Source: Dyadobacter sediminis
Lineage (GTDB): Bacteria > Bacteroidota > Bacteroidia > Cytophagales > Spirosomataceae
Assembly (NCBI RefSeq): GCF_005860765.1
Contig: NZ_VCEI01000011.1
Location: forward strand, 248,001 to 312,000
Direction: 5' to 3'
Length of the DNA stretch: 64,000 bases
A program made the translations under genes and the position numbers. Shown piece after piece: positions 9,145 to 16,349 of the stretch. Numbering within the stretch: position 1 is the first letter of the stretch; each line of letters starts with the position of its first letter. The notes beneath the pieces are model-generated. The model had not been told where the DNA came from and searched no databases. It saw only the letters and a program-made list of their open reading frames with translations.

Positions 9145-9615
9145 TTAACTCCTGCGATATTTTTCATTAACCCTTTTATACATGTCCATTGGTACGGGCG
9201 ATTTTACCTCCGGAACCTTCGGGTTTGGCCTTACCCAGTCCAGATAACCTTTTGCCCATGCATATGCCAGACCTAAAATAAGGATTCCGATAAAAACGCT
9301 CATTTCGGCCATTGCAAACCAGCCCCACGCGCCGTTTGTCTGCCTGATCAGCTCTTCATTTCCAAAAACAACAGACCATGGAAACAGAAACAGAAGCTCT
9401 ACTTCAAACAGCACGAATATGAGCGCAACAACATAAAACCGTACATTGAACTGAATATTCGCATTTCCAACCGGATCTTCGCCGGATTCATAAGTTGTCA
9501 GTTTTTCTTCGTTCGGTTTGGCCGGACGCAGAAAGCGGGCAATGGTCAGCATGACGCCGAGCAGCGTCAGTGCGGCAATGATAAATAAAAAGATATAGCC
9601 GAAATCGGAAAGCAT
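9145..9615 (-). CDS. nuoA: NADH-quinone oxidoreductase subunit A
   Basis: The 156-residue protein is a small membrane subunit of complex I. There are three transmembrane helices (about residues 5-27, 66-88 and 101-123) and the conserved loop YESGEDPVGNANIQFNVRFY, followed by VLFEVELLFLFPW. The C-terminal tail after the third helix is longer than usual, about 30 residues ending NEKYRRS. Normally nuoA overlaps or abuts nuoB; here a tandem repeat and an opposite-strand gene separate them. Confidence 0.95.
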   Translation of the reverse strand: MLSDFGYIFLFIIAALTLLGVMLTIARFLRPAKPNEEKLTTYESGEDPVGNANIQFNVRFYVVALIFVLFEVELLFLFPWSVVFGNEELIRQTNGAWGWFAMAEMSVFIGILILGLAYAWAKGYLDWVRPNPKVPEVKSPVPMDMYKRVNEKYRRS

Positions 9616-9634
9616 GATTACCCGGATGTTTGTG

Positions 9635-9642
9635 CAAAGCTA
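9635..9642 (-). promoter_or_regulatory. Candidate -7 box for nuoA
   Basis: The minus-strand sequence TAGCTTTG fits TAnnTTTG and lies 20 bases upstream of the nuoA ATG, a plausible distance for a short leader. No clear -33 element at the expected spacing was found. Confidence 0.4.
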
Positions 9643-9682
9643 CTGATTTTGGGCAAGCAGTAAAGTTTGTCGTCTAAAAATG

Positions 9683-9716
9683 AAAAAGCCATTGTTCCGG
9701 CACCGGGTACAATGGC
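9683..9716 (-). terminator. Intrinsic terminator of the nitrilase gene
   Basis: On the minus strand, GCCATTGT pairs with ACAATGGC across a 13-base loop and is followed by TTTTT. It begins about 22 bases after the stop of the nitrilase-family gene. Confidence 0.75.
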
Positions 9717-9737
9717 CTAAAATGTTCAGGTTTGTTT

Positions 9738-10694
9738 TCATTTTCCGGGTTCCTGCAGCCAGACTACTTTTTGTTCGGACTTGTGTTCCTGGCCGATGAC
9801 GTGGCGGTACAAATCCGGACGGCGTGCTTTCAGATATCTGAAACCACCCGCCTGTTCCAGCTTTTCGGGCGTCAGTGTAGCAACGGCAATATCGTTGCCC
9901 AGTTCACGGCACTCGGCAATGACGTCGCCGAAAGGATCAAGGATCATGGAACAGCCGTTTTTAAGCTGGTCATCATCCATACCGACGGGATTGCTGAAAA
10001 CGGCATAAACCGCATTGTCATAAGCACGTGCCGGCAGCCATTTCATCAGCCAGCTCCGGCCTTTCAAACCATCAAATTCCTGTCTGAGCGAAGTAGGATC
10101 TGCTTCCCTGTTTTCCCACAATGCGGGATCCACAAAGCCGGCGCCGGGACGGGTAGAAGGTGTACACATGGTTACGTGCGGCATAAAGATAATGTCCGCT
10201 CCGAGCAATTTGGTTGCTCTTACGTTTTCCACGATATTGTTATCATAACAGATCAGGATGCCGCATTTCCAGCCGTAAAGCTCAAAAACAACGTATGCGT
10301 CGCCGGGTGTCAGATGCAGATTTATAAACGGATGCAGTTTTCGGTATTTGGCGACCAGCCCGTTTTCATCCACGCAAACATACGCTTTGTACATTTTGTC
10401 ATCCGCATCTTTTTCAAAAAGTCCGGCCAGAACGGCAATCCTGTTTTCTGCCGCAATGCGCTGAAGTTTTTGAATGCTCGGACCGTCGGGAATGAACTCT
10501 GAAATTTCGAGCATCTGTTCGCGCGACAGATTCCGGGCAAAAGTGTAGCCGGTAATCGAACATTCGTGAAACGCAATCACTTTTGCGCCTTTTTCAGCCG
10601 CTTCCTTTGAAAGCCGGCTGATCACCTCCAGATTGTAATCCTTGTCACCGCTTTTATTCTCAAACTGTGCCGTAGCAATTTTTAAATTTTCCAT
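9738..10694 (-). CDS. Nitrilase-superfamily carbon-nitrogen hydrolase
   Basis: The 318-residue cytoplasmic enzyme has the complete Glu-Lys-Cys triad: E44 (AFHECSITGY), K119 (YRKLHPF) and C149 (CGILICYDNN). The family hydrolyses amides, nitriles or carbamoyl groups; candidates are N-carbamoyl amino acid amidohydrolase, aliphatic amidase or omega-amidase. The asparagine pair after C149 and the PHVTMCTPSTRPG loop do not let me name a substrate. It ends at a good terminator. The upstream neighbour, a MoeB-like fusion 39 bases away on the same strand, may be cotranscribed. Confidence 0.85.
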   Translation of the reverse strand: MENLKIATAQFENKSGDKDYNLEVISRLSKEAAEKGAKVIAFHECSITGYTFARNLSREQMLEISEFIPDGPSIQKLQRIAAENRIAVLAGLFEKDADDKMYKAYVCVDENGLVAKYRKLHPFINLHLTPGDAYVVFELYGWKCGILICYDNNIVENVRATKLLGADIIFMPHVTMCTPSTRPGAGFVDPALWENREADPTSLRQEFDGLKGRSWLMKWLPARAYDNAVYAVFSNPVGMDDDQLKNGCSMILDPFGDVIAECRELGNDIAVATLTPEKLEQAGGFRYLKARRPDLYRHVIGQEHKSEQKVVWLQEPGK

Positions 10695-10733
10695 GTTTTG
10701 CCCATCGCATTATTTTCCTTTACTATCTGTAAT

Positions 10734-11780
10734 TCACCATTGCTTCGCCCAGAAACTTTGTCCTTTGAAACCGCTCTGTAAAAGCAGACGCGCAGCCTGA
10801 CTGCTCCGTTTTCCGCTCTGGCAGTAGAAGATGATCTTTTTATCCTGTGGAAATGACGCAATGCTTTCCGGGATTTCGGATAACGGAATATTGATTCCGC
10901 CAAAGTTATCTGCTTCAAATTCGTTGTATTCCCTCACATCCACCAAATGAACTTGTTCCGGATCTTCCATCTGCAGACTTTCAAATTCTTCATAAGTAAG
11001 TTCGCCGATAGCCGGTTCCGGTTTTTCAGCCGTTCTTGGTTCGGAAGGTTTGATGTCGCCGGCAGCAGCCGATCTTGCAAATTCAAACAACTGCACGGAA
11101 CCGTTAAGCGCATTGATCAACATCAGTTTGCCGGACAAGACATCACCTATTCCGCAGATTATCTTAATGGCTTCATTCGTCATGTAAGTACCGATGATGC
11201 CCGGCAGAATTCCGATTACGCCGGCTTCTTCGCAGTTGTCGCCATCCTCTGCATCGGGAAAAAGGCAGCGGTAAGTTGGGCCGTTATGGTAATTGAATAC
11301 GGAAACCTGGCCTTCAAAACGCAGGATGGAACCGAAGACAAAGGGTTTGTCCAGTTTAACACAAACATCATTGACAAGATACCGCGTAGGGAAATTGTCC
11401 GATGCATCAATAACCAGATCATATTCGGAAACGATTTCAGCAGCATTTTCTTCCGCAAGCCGCACCGGATAAGAGTGTATTTGAACAAAAGGATTGATTG
11501 CTGATAATTTATTTGCAGCCGTTGCCGATTTGTTTTTGCCCACATCGTCACTGGAATATAAGATCTGGCGGTGCAGGTTGGTGACGTCAACGGTATCATC
11601 ATCGACAATTCCCAGGCTGCCAGCGCCGGCCGCCGCCAGATAAAGCAGCACCGGGCAGCCCAGCCCGCCCGCACCGACTACAAGGATTTTTGATGCCTTG
11701 AGTTTTTCCTGTCCGGCCAGTCCGACTTCAGGTAAAAGAATTTGCCTGCTGTAACGTTTGCGTTCCTGAATTTCGAGCAT
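10734..11780 (-). CDS. MoeB/ThiF-type E1-like adenylyltransferase fused to rhodanese
   Basis: The 348-residue protein has two domains. Residues 1-245 are an E1-like adenylyltransferase (GAGGLGCPVLLYLAAAG at 36-52, DDDTVDVTNLHRQ at 60-72) that activates the C-terminal Gly-Gly of a ubiquitin-like sulfur carrier such as MoaD or ThiS. Residues 260-348 are a rhodanese domain with active-site C320 in FYCQSGKRSS, which can supply persulfide sulfur. The two CxxC pairs that hold zinc in E. coli MoeB are missing: PCYRC is PTYRC here and the distal pair is absent. No molybdopterin or thiamine genes are nearby, so the partner carrier is unknown. Confidence 0.85.
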   Translation of the reverse strand: MLEIQERKRYSRQILLPEVGLAGQEKLKASKILVVGAGGLGCPVLLYLAAAGAGSLGIVDDDTVDVTNLHRQILYSSDDVGKNKSATAANKLSAINPFVQIHSYPVRLAEENAAEIVSEYDLVIDASDNFPTRYLVNDVCVKLDKPFVFGSILRFEGQVSVFNYHNGPTYRCLFPDAEDGDNCEEAGVIGILPGIIGTYMTNEAIKIICGIGDVLSGKLMLINALNGSVQLFEFARSAAAGDIKPSEPRTAEKPEPAIGELTYEEFESLQMEDPEQVHLVDVREYNEFEADNFGGINIPLSEIPESIASFPQDKKIIFYCQSGKRSSQAARLLLQSGFKGQSFWAKQW

Positions 11781-11961
11781 TTGTTCATGATTTCAGTTTA
11801 ACGAAGCTATTAAATTCCCGGATAAACTAAAACTGCGCCGGTATGTACTTTCGGAACGGCATGGTCAATTCAGGGTAATGAGAACTGCGATTTGCAAATA
11901 AACCGCAGATGCTTTGGCGATTTGCATGTGCGGAGCATACGAAATTCTGAATTTTATGGGG

Positions 11962-11969
11962 TAACTTTG
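11962..11969 (+). promoter_or_regulatory. Candidate -7 box for the GNAT gene
   Basis: TAACTTTG matches TAnnTTTG, 41 bases before the ATG at 12011. No -33 TTG at the usual spacing was found. Confidence 0.4.
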
Positions 11970-12010
11970 AGACCGTTAAATCAACCTGTTATTGAACTTA
12001 CGTTATTTTG

Positions 12011-12517
12011 ATGGATCTTATTATCAGAAGTGCTGCTCCGAAGGATTTGCCTTCACTGCTTGAAATTATAAACCACGCCATTCTGAATACTACCGCAATT
12101 TACGATTATGAACCCCGTACACTGGAACAGCAAAAGGCATGGCTGGAACAGATGTTCATCGACGGAATGCCTGTGATTGTTGCCGAATCGGACGGTGAAG
12201 TGATCGGTTACGGTTCCTATAATATTTTTCGTCCGAAAATCGGTTACAAATTCAGCGTTGAACATTCCATTTACCTGGATGAAAAATCCCGTGGAATGGG
12301 AGTAGGGGGAAAGCTGCTGGGCAGTCTCATTCAGCGTGCCAGGGAATCGGGACTGCATACAATGATTGCCGGAATTGATGCAGCAAACCGCGGAAGCATC
12401 GAATTTCACAAAAAATACGGTTTTGTCGAAAAAGGGTACCTTAAGGAAGTAGGTTTCAAATTCGATCAGTGGCTGGACCTTGTATTTATGCAGCTGCAAC
12501 TTGAAGATGACGATTGA
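12011..12517 (+). CDS. GNAT N-acetyltransferase, phosphinothricin/methionine-sulfoximine type
   Basis: The 168-residue cytoplasmic enzyme transfers acetyl from acetyl-CoA to an amine, probably an amino acid analogue. The acetyl-CoA pyrophosphate loop SRGMGVGGKLLG lies near residues 96-107. IYDYEPRTLEQQKAWL near the N-terminus and GIDAANRGSIEFHKKYGF near the C-terminus are typical of the PAT/MnaT subfamily (MnaT acetylates methionine sulfoximine). ATG at 12011 was chosen; the frame one codon longer starts with TTG. It is a single gene between two minus-strand genes. Confidence 0.88.
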   Translation: MDLIIRSAAPKDLPSLLEIINHAILNTTAIYDYEPRTLEQQKAWLEQMFIDGMPVIVAESDGEVIGYGSYNIFRPKIGYKFSVEHSIYLDEKSRGMGVGGKLLGSLIQRARESGLHTMIAGIDAANRGSIEFHKKYGFVEKGYLKEVGFKFDQWLDLVFMQLQLEDDD

Positions 12518-12528
12518 ACATAAAAAAA

Positions 12529-12582
12529 CGGTCTCGGAATCAGCGGATGTAAAATGAATTACAATTCCGGATTCCAAGACCG
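12529..12582. terminator. Bidirectional terminator between GNAT and BASS genes
   Basis: CGGTCTCGGAATC (12529-12541) pairs with GATTCCAAGACCG (12570-12582) with one mismatch. It is flanked by an A-run on the left and CTTTT on the right, so it can serve both convergent genes. Confidence 0.75.
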
Positions 12583-12600
12583 CTTTTAAACCAACAAGAG

Positions 12601-13707
12601 TTAATGTGCGCGGCCGGTTTCCACGTACGTTGCTTCGTCACCGGTCGGTTTGCTTTGCCACCACGATGCCAGAATAGAACCCGTGATGTTCATTAAAGGG
12701 CCAAAAATAGCCGGAGCCAGCCCGACCGTGGCCATTTTACCCATTTCCTTGGCAATTCCCGACGCCAGTCCGCCGTTTTGCATGCCGACTTCAATGGCAA
12801 TGGTGCGGCAATCTCTTTCGCTCATCTTGAACAGCCTTCCGGACCAGTAACCAAGCGTATAACCGGAAAGGTTATGAATCAGTACAAGCAGGAGCAAAGC
12901 AGGTCCGATGGTAAGCAGACTGTCGCGGCCGGCAGCCGTGATAATCACGATGATGAATGCAATGCCCGCCATGGAAACAAGCGGCATGGCGGCATCCAGC
13001 CATTTTACCTTTCCACTGAACAGTCTGTTGAAAAGAAGTCCGGCACCGATCGGGATAATCACCATTTTGATAATATCCCACATCATATGCAGCGTATCGA
13101 TCTGAACGAAAGCACCGGCCAGCATACTCATCAGCACCGGCGTGACAATCGGGGCAAGCATGGTTGAAATCGCAGTGATTGTAATGGAAAGCGCCAGGTT
13201 TGCTTTTGCAAGATAGGAAATCACATTGGATGCCATGCCATTCGGCGAGCAACCGATGAGGATTATGCCCGCTGCAATTTCGGGCGGAAAACCGCTGATG
13301 CTCGCCAGCGTGTAACCGATGGTCGGCATGATGATAAAATGGCTTACAACGCCGATCAGCACGCCTTTAGGCATTTTTACAACGCCTACAAAATCACCGA
13401 AACTCATGGACGTTCCCATTCCGAACATAATGATCTGGATCAGCGGTGTAATCAGCGTGGCCAGTTTGAAGCCGTTTACACTCTGGAAATGCTGCGGGTA
13501 ATACAGGGCCGTTGTGACCGCTGCAAAAATAATGGTGGTGTAAGTAAACCCTTTCAGCTTTTCATACCCTCTGAAACTGATGGCCAGCGACAGAAAAAAT
13601 GCTATAAAGAATGGCCCCGCCTGCGGTAAATTGCCTGAAAGCGCAAGATAAAGTGCCACGAGCAGGCATAAAGCAGCAATGCCGGACAGGAGCTTGTAAA
13701 TATTCAT
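12601..13707 (-). CDS. Bile acid:sodium symporter (BASS) family transporter
   Basis: The 368-residue integral membrane protein has about ten hydrophobic segments and no signal peptide. The two family signatures that form the sodium and substrate site are present: GCSPNGMASNVIS in the fourth/fifth helix region and IEVGMQNGGLASG in the ninth. BASS carriers move organic anions (bile acids, pyruvate, pantoate, 2-keto acids) with sodium. Next to an RraA-like aldolase and other exported catabolic enzymes, uptake of a keto acid produced in the periplasm is a reasonable guess. ATG at 13707 was chosen because the longer frame starts with TTG. Confidence 0.85.
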   Translation of the reverse strand: MNIYKLLSGIAALCLLVALYLALSGNLPQAGPFFIAFFLSLAISFRGYEKLKGFTYTTIIFAAVTTALYYPQHFQSVNGFKLATLITPLIQIIMFGMGTSMSFGDFVGVVKMPKGVLIGVVSHFIIMPTIGYTLASISGFPPEIAAGIILIGCSPNGMASNVISYLAKANLALSITITAISTMLAPIVTPVLMSMLAGAFVQIDTLHMMWDIIKMVIIPIGAGLLFNRLFSGKVKWLDAAMPLVSMAGIAFIIVIITAAGRDSLLTIGPALLLLVLIHNLSGYTLGYWSGRLFKMSERDCRTIAIEVGMQNGGLASGIAKEMGKMATVGLAPAIFGPLMNITGSILASWWQSKPTGDEATYVETGRAH

Positions 13708-13781
13708 ACGGTTGTTTTGCAATAAAAAAAGGTGAATGGAAATTTCGGAAGCAATGTATTGTAAAGACTGGAAACGGCTAA

Positions 13782-14714
13782 TTACCAGGTTCTTTTCTTC
13801 ATATATTCATCCAGTTCCGAACGTTTCATCGGAATTTCATTCGGATTATTGTCCAGCCATTTCAGGAAATCGCCTTTTAGTTTATCCGACCATTGGCTGT
13901 CGATTTGCCCAGGCGTATATTTTCCTTCTTTCAGCATCTGGATTCCGAACTTGTCGCGCAATGCAATGAACTCGGCGGTAACCACTACTTTTTCGGCCAG
14001 GTGGGCAGGAATAAAAATAACGCCTTCTCTTTTGGCAAGCACAAGATCGCCGGGCAGCACGATGGCACGCCCGATACGGATCGGCGTATTCAGTCCGGAA
14101 AGAAATACATCTTTAAGGTAAGACGGGTCCCAGTCTCTTACGAATGCATTGAAACCTTCAATTTTGGAAAGCCCTTCCAGGTCGCGTGAAGATGCGTCAA
14201 AAATGACACCGTTTCCGGATTTTGCAAATATGGAGTTGCCGAGATTATCGCCGATCAAAGTTCCCTGCGCTATTTTCCCGAAACCGTCCGCAACATACAC
14301 GTCGCCTTTGCTCAGCTGATCAATCGGCCAGGAATTGGTATTGCCGATACGGCCGTTTTTGGCACCACGGTCTTTGATATTTTTTTCAACATCCGGCCGG
14401 GAAGGCATAAACTGGGCCGTCAGGGCACGTCCGGCAATGGGCACATCCTGATGAATCATTTTCCAGTTCCCGTCAAACTGGCAGTTGTAACCTTCATTCT
14501 GCAGTACAACCCAGGCTTCTTCAATGGCAATTTCTTTTACCCTGCGGATCAGATCGTCGGAAACTTTGGGCCGTCCGTCCGGAAATCGTTCTCCTTTCCA
14601 TTCCGAGGTCAGGAAAATCAGTTCTTCTTTGGATATGGTCTGTGCATTTACAACTTTGGGAAAACTCAGGCTCAACGCCAGGATTGTCATAAAACCAATG
14701 AAAGGTACTCTCAT
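13782..14714 (-). CDS. Exported RraA-like aldolase-family protein
   Basis: The 310-residue protein has a signal peptide cleaving after FPKVVNAQ, so it acts in the periplasm. The core resembles RraA/HMG aldolase: VADGFGKIAQGTLIGDNLGN, then NGVIFDASSRDLEGL. D156 precedes R177-D178 by exactly 20 intervening residues, the spacing I recall for the catalytic motif of class II 4-hydroxy-4-methyl-2-oxoglutarate aldolases, which release pyruvate. A role as an RNase E inhibitor is unlikely given export and the motif. It is about 60 residues longer at the C-terminus than cytoplasmic RraA. It lies upstream of the BASS transporter by 74 bases, probably cotranscribed. Confidence 0.78.
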   Translation of the reverse strand: MRVPFIGFMTILALSLSFPKVVNAQTISKEELIFLTSEWKGERFPDGRPKVSDDLIRRVKEIAIEEAWVVLQNEGYNCQFDGNWKMIHQDVPIAGRALTAQFMPSRPDVEKNIKDRGAKNGRIGNTNSWPIDQLSKGDVYVADGFGKIAQGTLIGDNLGNSIFAKSGNGVIFDASSRDLEGLSKIEGFNAFVRDWDPSYLKDVFLSGLNTPIRIGRAIVLPGDLVLAKREGVIFIPAHLAEKVVVTAEFIALRDKFGIQMLKEGKYTPGQIDSQWSDKLKGDFLKWLDNNPNEIPMKRSELDEYMKKRTW

Positions 14715-14833
14715 AAAAAAATGAATTAAGCGCTGGGACTTTTGTCAGGATCAATAAAGGATGAAATAATTTCCGGTAACGTATATCTGTATAAAAGCAG
14801 AAGGAACGCCGAATATCATGGCTTAAATTTAAA

Positions 14834-14877
14834 TTTTCAAGCCGGAGCGAATATCCTGCTGAAATCCGGCTTGAAAA
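14834..14877. terminator. 13-bp inverted repeat downstream of amidohydrolase 1
   Basis: TTTTCAAGCCGGA (14834-14846) and TCCGGCTTGAAAA (14865-14877) are perfect complements. It follows the stronger hairpin at 14880-14916 on the minus strand and may be a second, backup terminator. Confidence 0.55.
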
Positions 14878-14916
14878 AAGACGTCTGAATGCTTTGTAAG
14901 AAATATTTCAGACGTC
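14874..14916 (-). terminator. Intrinsic terminator of amidohydrolase 1
   Basis: On the minus strand, GACGTCTGAA pairs perfectly with TTCAGACGTC over a 17-base loop and is followed by TTTTTT. It lies 15 bases past the stop codon and separates this gene from the RraA-like gene. Confidence 0.8.
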
Positions 14917-14930
14917 CTGTTCGGAGCGGG

Positions 14931-16205
14931 TTAATTGCTGGAAAGTACCAGAGGATTGGTAATGCCGTTGAGATCGTATACCACTTTTCCTGCGCGGATC
15001 GTCAGTTCCGCTTCCAGTTTATGTTTTCCGTGAATTTTTGTTCCGGTATAATCAAAGAAGCCAAATGTGCCGGTGTCGTTAAGCTGGAATTTGCCGTCGA
15101 GCATCCGCAGAACGGTTACATCTGCACGTGAGCCGACCGAAAGGTTCCCAAGCTGTTCGCGGTGAATGGCCTGCGCCGGAGCCCAGGTGCTTGCCTTGAT
15201 CACGGCTGGCAGATCCATGCCCATGGCGAGGAATTTGGACATGACGTTCAGCATATCTTTCATCGCATTGTTCATGCTGCCCGTATGAATATCCGTACTG
15301 ATCGTATTCGGGTAAAAACCGCTTTTTACAGCCGGAATAGCCTGTGAAAAGGCAAAACTGATCCCGCCGTAACCTACGTCGAACAAAATGCCTTTCTTAC
15401 GCGCTTCGTAAACGAACGGCTTTACTTTTCCGGTTGCAACGTCCAGAATCGGTTCTCTGCTGCTGAGCTGTCCGAAGCAGTGCGTGAAAATATCGCCGGG
15501 ACGCAGATGTTTCATAAACAGTTCTTCGATGGAAAGCACGGGCTTGCTTCCGCCAAAATCGATCATGACGGGAACATTGGCCAGTTTTCCGGCTTCCACA
15601 GCACGATCCGTCGGCGTCCAGTTGTAGCCATTGTAATGCGCCAGTTTGATGCCGACTACGTCTTCAGGGTTTTCTTTGGCAACACGGGCAGTTTCAGCAG
15701 CGTTCATGTCTTCGATGTTCTGCTCATACGTTCCGCCGCGCATCCCTTCACCCACGATGTTGAGAAATGCAAGTACGCGTGTTCTCGATGCATCAATGGT
15801 TTGTTTTTTAAAGGCAGGAAACGATTTCCATCCGGAGCAGCCGGCATCCACAACGGTCGTTACGCCCGTACGGAAAGTAAAACCGTCCGGCTGAAGCGCA
15901 TTGGGTCCGTTGCTGTAAGTCTGGTCCATATTGGTTCCGTAAAAGTTATGCGAATGCATGTCGATCAGTCCGGGCGTTACGTACAACCCTTTGGCATTGA
16001 CAACCTGCATTCCTTCTTTCGGATCAATGTTTTTGGCGACGAGCATGACGGTATCGCCTTTCAGCGCCACGTCCATGACGGTATTGATATTGTTTTTCGG
16101 GTCGATAACTGTTCCGCCCTTGATTACAATGCTGTACTTCTGGGCACTGGCGGCATGCAGGGAAAAAAAGAAGGCCAGACCGGCCAATAGCGATTTCTTG
16201 TTCAT
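14931..16205 (-). CDS. Exported metal-dependent amidohydrolase (paralogue 1)
   Basis: The 424-residue protein has signal peptide MNKKSLLAGLAFFFSLHAAS with cleavage after SAQ. It is a TIM-barrel amidohydrolase: GTVIDPKNN in the N-terminal beta domain, the HxH metal pair in GLIDMHSHNF, a candidate metal-bridging lysine in VGIKLAHYNG, a histidine in GDIFTHCF and the aspartate in ISTDIHTGSM. It is closest to the EF_0837-type deacetylase family, which in other bacteria is encoded beside SelA-like PLP enzymes (recalled). The gene at 29670-30920 is a full-length paralogue. It lies 144 bases downstream of susD. The substrate is unknown; deacylation of an amide is the family's usual chemistry. Confidence 0.85.
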   Translation of the reverse strand: MNKKSLLAGLAFFFSLHAASAQKYSIVIKGGTVIDPKNNINTVMDVALKGDTVMLVAKNIDPKEGMQVVNAKGLYVTPGLIDMHSHNFYGTNMDQTYSNGPNALQPDGFTFRTGVTTVVDAGCSGWKSFPAFKKQTIDASRTRVLAFLNIVGEGMRGGTYEQNIEDMNAAETARVAKENPEDVVGIKLAHYNGYNWTPTDRAVEAGKLANVPVMIDFGGSKPVLSIEELFMKHLRPGDIFTHCFGQLSSREPILDVATGKVKPFVYEARKKGILFDVGYGGISFAFSQAIPAVKSGFYPNTISTDIHTGSMNNAMKDMLNVMSKFLAMGMDLPAVIKASTWAPAQAIHREQLGNLSVGSRADVTVLRMLDGKFQLNDTGTFGFFDYTGTKIHGKHKLEAELTIRAGKVVYDLNGITNPLVLSSN

Positions 16206-16208
16206 GAT

Positions 16209-16221
16209 TAAGGTTCAGGAA
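16209..16221 (-). promoter_or_regulatory. Shared leader motif before amidohydrolase 1
   Basis: The minus-strand sequence TTCCTGAACCTTA sits 3 bases before the ATG. Close copies precede the genes starting at 27185, 29503, 30920, 34350 and, on the plus strand, 35091. Its function is unknown: operator, mRNA leader or initiation element. Confidence 0.5.
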
Positions 16222-16292
16222 TAGTTGGTAAACGGGTGTTTGTTCTGGAATTTCTCGCTTTCAAATGCTGCTTCAACTGGCTTTTGAAGCAT

Positions 16293-16330
16293 AAATCAGA
16301 CTTCCCGGTCAATTCCGGAAAGTCTGATTT
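16293..16330 (-). terminator. Hairpin downstream of susD
   Basis: AAATCAGACTT and AAGTCTGATTT are complementary arms, with GGAA/TTCC-like extension toward the loop. It lies 20 bases past the susD stop. There is no long T-run, so it may be a weak terminator or an mRNA 3' stabiliser. Confidence 0.5.
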
Positions 16331-16349
16331 CACTTGTTGAATCCATATT

